Source of the DNA: Pseudomonadota bacterium
GTDB taxonomy: Bacteria; Pseudomonadota; Gammaproteobacteria; Halothiobacillales; Halothiobacillaceae
DNA: 7,090 nt
Reading direction: 5' to 3'
NCBI GenBank assembly: GCA_021795795.1
Contig: JAJYPA010000432.1
Coordinates: 1 to 7,090, forward strand
Each line of letters opens with the position of its first letter. Positions within the stretch are counted from its first letter, which is position 1. The notes below the pieces were generated by a model. That model saw nothing but the letters and a program-made list of their open reading frames with translations, had not been told where the DNA came from and searched no databases. Positions 1 through 5,931 of the stretch are shown piece after piece. Made by a program: the position numbers and the translations under genes.

Positions 1-16
1 TATACCCGGCCAGAGA

Positions 17-163
17 TCAAAGCCCCAATCCCACCTCCAGACCGAGGTGAATGCCCAGATCCTTCAGGGTTTGTTCCGGCGGTTCGCATCCCAGGTGCAG
101 TTGCATTGGCACCCCATGCGGGGCAGGGGCCTCGCGGATGGCCCTGTCAGGCGAAGAATGCTG
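17..163 (-). other. unassigned short open stretch, possible gene remnant
   Basis: On the minus strand a 49-codon stretch is open between a TAA at 164-166 and a TGA at 17-19. It would read through segments such as VPMQLHLGCEPPEQTLKDLG, which look more protein-like than the other frames here. No convincing start codon with a ribosome binding site was found and I do not recognise the product. It lies immediately downstream of the decayed transposase and could be the broken tail of another gene, or chance. The rest of positions 1-285 shows nothing else I can name. Confidence 0.15.
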
Positions 164-289
164 TTAGTTAGAACTGACGAATTATGTTATCAATGGTTGC
201 ATGTACTGTGCTTCTTCCAGATTGGTAGAGGGGTTAGTCGATGGAATTGGGTAAAGCTGAGCGTATCTTGATTCTGGCAAAAACTTACC

Positions 290-750
290 CTTCCCTTCGA
301 ATTCGCTGCCGTTGTCCGAGAGCGCGAGCTGTGGGTTTGTGGGCAGCAGGCTGAAGGTCGCTTGCAGCGCGGCGCGGGTGTGTTTGCTGGTATGGCCCAC
401 GCGAAGGCCAAGGCGCTTTGCGGGTCGATGAAGGAGACGATATATCGGCGCATGCCATCGCGGAGGCGTTCGATCGTGTCCACCGCCAAGCACTGGAGCG
501 GCTCGGTGCGTGCGCCCTTGGGTTTGCGTGGCTTGTACAGCTGCGTTTGCTGGGCATGGCCCTGCCCCGGGTATCAATGCGCGTGGAGCGGTGGCGCATC
601 TCAGCGGGGCGTGGGCGATGATGCGGCCAATGGTCGATTCCGATCGTAGCGCCGGGCCGTGCTGGCCGCACCAAGACGGGAGCAACACGTGCAGCTTGGC
701 CTTACCGATGTTGGGATGCAGGATGCAAAGCAACGCATATCGACGTCGTA
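290..750 (-). pseudogene. decayed DDE integrase-core transposase (IS481-like)
   Basis: Remnant of an insertion-sequence transposase of the integrase-core (rve) type, read right to left on the minus strand. Four recognisable pieces appear in order but in different frames. A helix-turn-helix-like segment around HPNIGKAKLHVLL...STIGRII lies at about 605-718. A linker with MRHRSTRIDTRGRA lies at about 540-600. The first catalytic Asp sits in LAVDTIERLRDGMRRY, followed by SFIDPQSALAFAWA, at about 391-490. The second catalytic Asp sits in ALSDNGSEF at 299-322. At least three frame changes are needed, near 600, 540 and 391-394. The expected downstream segment with the third acidic residue and the conserved N-x-x-x-E-R-F motif is not visible, so the 3' end is missing or scrambled. 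Family assignment to IS481 is from motif memory and less certain than the DDE call. It cannot encode an active enzyme. Confidence 0.75.
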
Positions 751-854
751 GCCGTTTTGTCCGTCCTTGGGCTGACCGGGTGTGGGCACGATGCACCACT
801 CATGCACACCGTATCTTATTATGAGGCTGCTTTATTCCTCGCGCATTGCCTCCA

Positions 855-885
855 AGCTCCGGCCTTCAGGCCGGGAAGGAGTGCA
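855..885. repeat. hairpin resembling an IS200/IS605-type element end
   Basis: CCGGCC (859-864) and GGCCGG (869-874) form a perfect 6-bp inverted repeat around a TTCA loop. The flanks are AAGCT on the left and GAAGGAGTGCAAG on the right. Pyrimidine-rich/purine-rich flanks around a short GC hairpin with a TTCA or TTTA loop are typical of the right ends of IS200/IS605 and tnpB-carrying elements, which are recognised as single-stranded hairpins. No tnpA or tnpB reading frame is present beside it, so this would be a solo end or scar. There is no T-run on either strand after the stem, which argues against an intrinsic terminator. Assignment is by visual resemblance only. Confidence 0.4.
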
Positions 886-926
886 AGGAAGCACGATGAC
901 CCCGCCCCGACATCGCGGAGCTTGGC

Positions 927-1007
927 GTGAAAACACCAAATCAGGTACTTTTAGAGATGATGAAGAAATCAGAACTGGCAATTGATAGTCCACGGAGCAG
1001 GAAATGA
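927..1007 (+). CDS. small ORF (26 aa) overlapping the MORC-like gene start
   Basis: A GTG at 927 is preceded by GGAG at 917-920 with a 6-nt spacer. It opens a 26-codon frame, beginning VKTPNQVLLEMMKKSELAID, whose TGA (1005-1007) overlaps the next gene's ATG (1004-1006) as ATGA. The frame is open upstream to a TGA at 897-899, so it could equally be the last part of a longer gene cut off by the mobile debris. ATG codons at 957 and 960 are alternative starts. The lysine- and glutamate-rich composition is plausible for protein. Function is unknown: either a translationally coupled leader or small partner of the sensor gene, or a leftover C terminus. It is too short to be sure it is translated. 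Confidence 0.35.
   Translation: MKTPNQVLLEMMKKSELAIDSPRSRK
994..1000 (+). promoter_or_regulatory. ribosome binding site of the MORC-like sensor gene
   Basis: GGAGCAG lies just upstream of the ATG at 1004, with GGAG (994-997) 6 nt from the start. This spacing supports the chosen start, which also places the ATPase domain right at the N terminus, as expected for GHKL proteins. Confidence 0.6.
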
Positions 1008-3220
1008 CACGGACCGTTCAAAAGATTAGGCCGGCAGCGCGTCTGCTCAGGACAATTGGACAGGATCTGATCAAGGATGTCTATGCAGCTATCATGGAAC
1101 TGGTGAAAAACGCCTACGACGCAGATTCCCGAGATGGTGTGGTCAGCTTCGATTATGACGAAGATGCAAAACGGCTGCTGGTAGTAGTTGAGGACCATGG
1201 ACATGGGATGGATTTTGATACGGTGGTGAACAAGTGGCTGGTGCCGGCTACTGACGATAAACTCAAGAGAAAAAGAAGCGCCAAGGGACGCACTCTGCAG
1301 GGCCGCAAGGGTATCGGACGTTTCGCGGCGGCGATTCTCGGTGATCGAATCCTTATGGAAACCACTGCAAGAGGTATAACAACTTCGCTTCTGCTTGACA
1401 TGGCGGCGCTTGACGAAATCGAATATCTCGACGAGCTGGTGCTAGATATCGCGGAGCAAAAGACCGGAAGTCCGGACGGAACACGCATCGAAATCGAGTC
1501 AGATGGGCTGACCGCCGAGCAGGTCCGGGACACTTGGAATCCGCGACAGCTTCACAAACTGTTGGTCGAGCTGCGAAGTCTCATTGCCCCTGAGGAGATC
1601 TACAAGGCGGCTGAAGAACAGGGCTACAAGGTTGATCATGATCGTTTCGATATCAAACTCAGTTTCGGGGGCTTCCCTGTTGAGAACTACAACCAGCGGG
1701 AAATCCCGATCAGGCCCTATCCGGTTCTGGACCTTTACGATTACAAGATCTCAGGTCGGGTGGATGAAATTGGCAATGCAGTCCTGGAGTTCGAGAACCA
1801 GAATGTTCCGAGCCTGCCGCCAGAAACTATCCGGCTCAAGATCCCTGTTGACCGGAATGCCGGCCAGAAATATCCGGGTGAGATCTTTGTGGATTTGAGA
1901 GTCTATGACCGGGACCCTGACAGCATCGATAATATCATAAAGCGCGGGCTGAAAGACCCGGATACCGGCGAGTATGTAGGCAAGCAGGAGGCAAGGCGTA
2001 TTCTCGACGAGCACTATGGGGTCGGGGTCTATAGGGAGCAGTTCCGTATCCGGCCCTATGGCGAGCAGTCATTTGACTGGCTCGATCTGGACAAGAAGAG
2101 GGTCCAGAACCCTTCCTACAAAATCGGTCACAACCAGATTATCGGATTTGTTTATGTGAGACCTGAGGAGAGGTCCGGGCTGATGGAAAAGAGTGCCCGG
2201 GACGGCTTGGTGGAGAATGGCGCGTATTACGGCTTGGCAAATATCGTTTCCAGCGTCATCAACCAGCTTGAAGGGCGTCGTGTCCGTTACAGGGAAAAGG
2301 CCCTGAAAGGTGGCCGGGCACGCAACCTGGAAGAGGAGATGGACCTGCTGTTTGACTTTGACAGCACGAAGAGACGTATCGCCAGCGGACTGGATCAACT
2401 CGGCATTCCGAAAGCGCAACAAAAGAACGTTGAGGCGGTTGTTGATGAGGTACTGGAGTCCGAGAAGCAGAAAAAGGCGGAATTCGTAAGAAAAATCCGG
2501 GACACGATCGCCGTCTATCAGGGGCAAGCCACTCTGGGGAAAATTACCCATGTGCTTCTGCATGAGGGCCGAAAACATGTCAAATATATCTCAGAAACGG
2601 TGCCAAGAGTCGTCACGTGGACTCATGATGCCCTCACAAATTCCGATCAGGAACTAGTGGAGAAAATCCAAGAGCGAGGCAACAAGGTGCTCGCGCATGC
2701 AAAAGAAATCTCATTTCTGTTCAAGAAGATCGAACCGCTTGCCAGAACAAGACGCTCACCGAGAAAAGACTTTGATCTCAAGAAAGAGTGGGAGAATGCT
2801 TTCGCCATTTTCTCCTCTGAACTAGAAGATGCCAGCATCGAATATCACATCGACAGTAGGGGTCAGACAACAATCGTTTCCGCAAATGAAATGGATCTGA
2901 TGACCATTTTCTCCAACCTCATTGAAAATAGCGTGTTCTGGCTCAGCCAAATAAAGGAAGAAACAAAGCGGATTGAAGTTGATATTTTTGTTGATGGAGA
3001 GAAGCTCGTCGTTGAATACAAAGATAGTGGCCCTGGCTTTCAGGGAGATAACCTGGATCTAATGTTTGAACCTGGCTACAGCATGAAGCCGGGAGGGACG
3101 GGTCTCGGGCTTGCTCTGGCGGGCGAGGCAATGAGCCGGATTGGGGGGCGTATCGAGGCCAAGCATTCGGATAAGGGGGCAGTTTTTGAGCTTGTTTTTG
3201 AGGGGAAGAGCAATGGCTGA
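1004..3220 (+). CDS. MORC-like GHKL ATPase fused to histidine kinase core
   Basis: 738-residue cytoplasmic protein with two separate GHKL-type ATP sites and no membrane segment or signal peptide. The N-terminal ATPase has its N-box at ELVKNAYDAD (32-41, with E32 and N36), its G1 box at DHGHGM (64-69) and its glycine lid at GRKGIGRFAA (100-109). This is the pattern of MutL/Hsp90/MORC ATPases. A region at about 339-404 (VGVYREQFRIRPYG, later QIIGFVYV and RDGLVEN) looks like the S5-type domain that completes MORC-like ATPases. A charged helical part (about 440-580) contains LLHEGR, with H520-E521-x-R523, matching the H-E-x-R phospho-acceptor motif of histidine kinases. The C-terminal kinase ATPase domain has an N-box SNLIENSVFW (637-646), G1 DSGPGF (674-679), an F-box-like FEPGYS (688-693) and G2 GGTGLGLAL (697-705). 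Both ATP sites look intact. Its stop overlaps the start of the receiver gene, implying one operon and a kinase-receiver pair. Inferred role: sensing a DNA or protein state and signalling to the receiver. Neither activity can be proven from sequence. Confidence 0.9.
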   Translation: MTRTVQKIRPAARLLRTIGQDLIKDVYAAIMELVKNAYDADSRDGVVSFDYDEDAKRLLVVVEDHGHGMDFDTVVNKWLVPATDDKLKRKRSAKGRTLQGRKGIGRFAAAILGDRILMETTARGITTSLLLDMAALDEIEYLDELVLDIAEQKTGSPDGTRIEIESDGLTAEQVRDTWNPRQLHKLLVELRSLIAPEEIYKAAEEQGYKVDHDRFDIKLSFGGFPVENYNQREIPIRPYPVLDLYDYKISGRVDEIGNAVLEFENQNVPSLPPETIRLKIPVDRNAGQKYPGEIFVDLRVYDRDPDSIDNIIKRGLKDPDTGEYVGKQEARRILDEHYGVGVYREQFRIRPYGEQSFDWLDLDKKRVQNPSYKIGHNQIIGFVYVRPEERSGLMEKSARDGLVENGAYYGLANIVSSVINQLEGRRVRYREKALKGGRARNLEEEMDLLFDFDSTKRRIASGLDQLGIPKAQQKNVEAVVDEVLESEKQKKAEFVRKIRDTIAVYQGQATLGKITHVLLHEGRKHVKYISETVPRVVTWTHDALTNSDQELVEKIQERGNKVLAHAKEISFLFKKIEPLARTRRSPRKDFDLKKEWENAFAIFSSELEDASIEYHIDSRGQTTIVSANEMDLMTIFSNLIENSVFWLSQIKEETKRIEVDIFVDGEKLVVEYKDSGPGFQGDNLDLMFEPGYSMKPGGTGLGLALAGEAMSRIGGRIEAKHSDKGAVFELVFEGKSNG
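3201..3206 (+). promoter_or_regulatory. ribosome binding site deciding the receiver gene start
   Basis: AGGGGA at 3201-3206, inside the end of the sensor gene, lies 6 nt before ATG 3213. It decides between this start and the in-frame upstream ATG at 3141, which lacks such a site and would add 24 residues unlike any receiver domain. Confidence 0.65.
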
Positions 3221-4322
3221 AACGGTAAGGATTCTGGTGGTGGAGGACGATGCAGATCAGTTGGAAGCATACGCCGATGCTGCAAGGGAACAAAGCACCC
3301 CACAGCGAACGATAGAATTGACCACCCGAATATCCGCTCAGCAAGCAAAAATAGAACTGCTATCAACCGACTTCGACGGAGCGATAGTTGATCTCAATCT
3401 CTCACCCGGCAATCCCTGCGATGCATCAGGAAATGAGGTGCTCCTGGAAATAACTGAGAAGCATCGCTTTCCAGTGTTGGTGGTATCTGGGAATCCTCAG
3501 AATCTTGATGGTCAGATTCAGCAGTCAGGTTTCCTTAAGACCTTTGGACGGGAGACGCCAAATCAGCAAATATTTGATTTCCTTATGAACATATACGCTA
3601 CAGGCATCACGAAAATACTTGGTGGCAGGGGGCTGATTGAGCGGTATCTGGGAGAGATTTTCTGGAAACATATCGCGCAGGATTTTGGCAGCTGGAATGC
3701 AGGGAACCGAGACTCTGAGAAGACGCTGCTACGCTATACGGTGGCACATCTGTCGGAATACCTGGATTTGCCAAGTGGCGCGGACAATAAATACTACCAT
3801 GAGGCGGAATTTTACATTGTTCCGCCTATCAGAAAACATATTGCAACTGGAGATATTGTCCACAAAGAGGGTAATCGGTTTATTGTTGTTTCACCAGCCT
3901 GTGATGTCGCCGTCAGGGATGAGAATGCTGGCAGGCCAGTCATAAATGCAGAGTCTATTGTTCTAGCACCTATTTTTGACGTTACCAGAGACGTGTTTAT
4001 CAGTAAAGGTATTCTTAGGGAGGATGATAGCGCAGATGTTCGTAAAAACAAATTGGATGAAATTATAAAAGGAAAAAGAGAAAAATATGTGTTGCTTCCG
4101 GAATACGGCTATATATTGGCCGGTGTTGCTGATCTTCAAAATCCTGTTGTTTGGACTCTGGATGACTTCTTGGCAGCGAACAGAATAGCAACCGTGGCCG
4201 GAGCATTTCTTAAGGACATTCAGTCTCGATTCGCTGCCTATTATGGTAGGCAAGGCCAACCAGACCTGGATAAGGTGGCTTTGCTTAGAAATTACAAGTC
4301 GAGGCTATCGCCTCAAAATTGA
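3213..4322 (+). CDS. response regulator receiver protein with unknown effector domain
   Basis: 369-residue soluble protein. Residues 5-115 form a CheY-like receiver: acidic pocket E11-D12-D13 after the first strand (VRILVVEDDADQ), phospho-acceptor D60 in GAIVDLNLSPGN, the switch Ser S92 in VLVVSGNP, and conserved K109 in GFLKTF. All residues needed for Asp phosphorylation are present. The remaining 250 residues are not a DNA-binding output domain I recognise (no OmpR, NarL or LytTR signature). A helical stretch (about 138-185) is followed by a mixed part with FYIVPPIRKHIATGDI and a conspicuous VVSPACDVAV (225-234, C230-D231), then LLPEYGYILAGVADL (294-308). The start codon lies within the last codons of the sensor gene (8-nt overlap, 3213-3220), so translation is probably coupled. 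Inferred role: receives phosphate from the upstream kinase and acts as a regulatory or effector subunit. Codon use becomes A/T-rich in the last third. Confidence 0.88.
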   Translation: MAETVRILVVEDDADQLEAYADAAREQSTPQRTIELTTRISAQQAKIELLSTDFDGAIVDLNLSPGNPCDASGNEVLLEITEKHRFPVLVVSGNPQNLDGQIQQSGFLKTFGRETPNQQIFDFLMNIYATGITKILGGRGLIERYLGEIFWKHIAQDFGSWNAGNRDSEKTLLRYTVAHLSEYLDLPSGADNKYYHEAEFYIVPPIRKHIATGDIVHKEGNRFIVVSPACDVAVRDENAGRPVINAESIVLAPIFDVTRDVFISKGILREDDSADVRKNKLDEIIKGKREKYVLLPEYGYILAGVADLQNPVVWTLDDFLAANRIATVAGAFLKDIQSRFAAYYGRQGQPDLDKVALLRNYKSRLSPQN

Positions 4323-4330
4323 AGAGGAGG

Positions 4331-4753
4331 TTAGGCCGACCTGCTTCGTATAGACCGCAATGTCTTGATTACGCTGTACGCACATAGTCCCGGATTGCCT
4401 CTTACTTCGTGTTCCCAGAACCGAAGCACCTCCCATCCGTGGGATTTTAGTAGGGCGTTGACCTCCTTGTCACGTTGCCTGTTTTTCTGGATCTTGTCGC
4501 GCCAAAACGCTGCATGGGTTGAGGGCTTCTTGTAGTGCTCTGGGCAGCCGTGCCAGAAACAGCCGTCTACGAATACGGCAAGACGTTCGGTGGGAAAAGC
4601 GATGTCCGGTTTGCCGGGCAGTCGGTTTTTGAGGCGATAACGGTATCCCTTGTACCAGAGCGCCTTGCGCAGAAGGATCTCGGGCTTGGTGTCCCTGCCC
4701 CGGATTGCGCTCATGCAGCGGCTGCGCTGTTTTTTGGTCAGAACGTCGGCCAT
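4331..4753 (-). CDS. vsr: Vsr-type very short patch repair endonuclease
   Basis: 140-residue T:G mismatch endonuclease of the Vsr family. It nicks 5' of the mismatched T that results from deamination of 5-methylcytosine, so protecting the genome from mutations at methylated sites. The N terminus MADVLTKKQRSRCMSAIRGR matches the family opening (E. coli Vsr begins MADVHDKATRSKNM). The catalytic Asp is D50 in LPGKPDIAF. The active-site/zinc segment VDGCFWHGCPEH spans 62-73 with C65, H68 and C70. WEVLRFWEHEV further on is also typical. The ATG at 4753 was chosen from this alignment; a TTG at 4795 would add 14 residues and overlap the upstream gene. It starts 13 nt after the restriction gene stop, as the last gene of the operon; no strong Shine-Dalgarno is visible, so coupling is likely. 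Slightly shorter than E. coli Vsr (156) but apparently intact. Confidence 0.92.
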   Translation of the reverse strand: MADVLTKKQRSRCMSAIRGRDTKPEILLRKALWYKGYRYRLKNRLPGKPDIAFPTERLAVFVDGCFWHGCPEHYKKPSTHAAFWRDKIQKNRQRDKEVNALLKSHGWEVLRFWEHEVRGNPGLCAYSVIKTLRSIRSRSA

Positions 4754-4766
4754 TTCGACAAGACCG

Positions 4767-5929
4767 TCAGTTACTATTGCTCGAGATCGGCTCAAGCCAC
4801 CGTCTTACCTGTTGCAGACCGCCGATTTTTTGTTTTAGAAGCTTTGCGATGTCTGCGCCGCACAGGATGACGACCGGATGGCCGTCTTCCTTCAGTTCCT
4901 TGTATGCCTGGGAAGCCAGATATGAGGTGGTGACCAGGATGCCGAATTGGCGGTGCCGCAGGCGTGAGATGAGCCGGGAAAGTTCTTTGACGCCGACACC
5001 TCTGCCATTTGGGTCATAGCACTTTGCCTCAAGGGAAAACTCTACATCAATTGCAGAGAGGCCCCTGCCAATCCGATACAGGCCGGTGGCATCCCGGCCG
5101 CCGTCCCTCCAAGGATGAGTAAGATCGACCGCGTGTATAGCCGGCATCATCAGCTTGGCAAGTTCAACGGCGCAGGCTTCAAAGGCGTATGGGTTGTCTT
5201 TGAAGGTGCTGTAAACCAGATTGAGGATTGCAGAACCATCTCTGTCGGCCGGGATCTGTTGATCACGGGTTCGTATCTCAACGCTGTGCGGCGCGGCCAG
5301 TGGCTTGTAGCGTCGGTGTCGTAGCCAATCCACCCATACCTGCGAAACGTGCTCGGATTGTGCACCATTTCCCTGCTGGATGTCGGACAGCCACATACGG
5401 CTGACCGTATTGACATCAAGCACCGTGAACATGGCGCGGTAGTTCTGAAACCGTTCGCCGCAGTGCGCCAGATGGCGACCAAGTCGTCTTCGGGACCCAG
5501 GTCGGTGCTGCCCGGGACAGCCAAGCCTAGAAAGCGGACGTCCCGGTACTCTCCGGCCCTTGCGAACAATAGTATCGCAGGGAAGTGTCCGGTGATACCC
5601 GGGTCGTGCCGTCCCGAGAAGAGGTGCGACAGGATCAGATTGCCTCCTCTCGGGGTGTCATGCAGCATGCGGCCGGGTCTCTTGTTGTCCCCGTAGTAGA
5701 TGAACAATCCGGTTTCATGGTCCAGGTGGTCTGGCCAGTCGGGGTCATTGAATGCGGTTTTGAACACAACGAGTCGCAGGCTGCTCAACGATGAACGGTC
5801 ACCGATGTAACGGAAACCACCGCCGCGCGAAACGCCAAGCAGCTCGGGTGGCGGGTCATCACGTGCATCACCGCGCCGTAGGCCGCTATAGATTTTGTCA
5901 ACAACAAGATCACTGTCTGCGAGACTCAT
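4767..5929 (-). pseudogene. restriction endonuclease broken by one-base frameshift (AspBHI-like?)
   Basis: Two overlapping minus-strand frames together make one protein. The first runs from ATG 5929 through residue R155 (codon 5467-5465), then continues out of homology to a stop at 5150. The second, one base shifted, is coherent from CGERFQNYRAMFTVLDVN (from 5462) to TGA 4767-4769. Restoring one missing base near 5462-5465 gives 387 residues. The N-terminal half (GGGFRYIGDRSS, DPDWPDHLDHETGLFIYYGD, HDTPRGGN) resembles the N-terminal recognition domain of AspBHI-type nucleases, by recollection only. The C-terminal part is a PD-(D/E)xK Mrr-like nuclease: D280 in WRDGGRDATG and E301-x-K303 in FSLEAKCY, followed by VGVKELSRLISRLRHRQFGI. 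The start lies 2 nt after the methyltransferase stop (TGACCATG), a reinitiation arrangement without its own Shine-Dalgarno. No slippery heptamer was seen at the shift and no long homopolymer. Either a recent inactivating mutation or a sequence error. Confidence 0.82.
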
Positions 5930-5931
5930 GG

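Noticed and set aside
162..180. Terminal inverted repeat of the decayed transposase element (starts TGTTAGTTAG)
   Set aside because: The TGT start suits an IS end, but no matching inverted copy was seen on the other side between 750 and 1003.
859..874. Intrinsic terminator at the GC hairpin
   Set aside because: No T-run follows the stem on either strand.
922..951. Promoter TTGGCG-18 bp-TACTTT before the sensor gene
   Set aside because: The -10 matches only three of six consensus bases and the site overlaps the possible mini-ORF; too weak to list as a feature.
362..985. Plus-strand and alternative-frame ORFs across the transposase remnant
   Set aside because: They are antisense shadows of the decayed transposase, arginine/cysteine-rich with no recognisable motif.
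3141..3212. Upstream ATG extending the receiver protein by 24 residues
   Set aside because: It lies deep inside the sensor gene, lacks a ribosome binding site, and the added arginine-rich residues are unlike a receiver N terminus; ATG 3213 has AGGGGA in front.
4754..4795. TTG start adding 14 residues to Vsr
   Set aside because: The family begins MADV...; the ATG at 4753 gives exactly this and avoids overlap with the nuclease gene.
5150..5462. Continuation of the 5929 frame to a stop at 5150 as a genuine 259-residue protein
   Set aside because: After IWRT the sequence loses protein-like character while the shifted frame carries the expected nuclease domain, so the tail is an out-of-frame read.
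5440..5475. Programmed ribosomal frameshift in the nuclease gene
   Set aside because: No slippery X-XXY-YYZ heptamer and no evident downstream stimulator or internal Shine-Dalgarno was found at the shift point.
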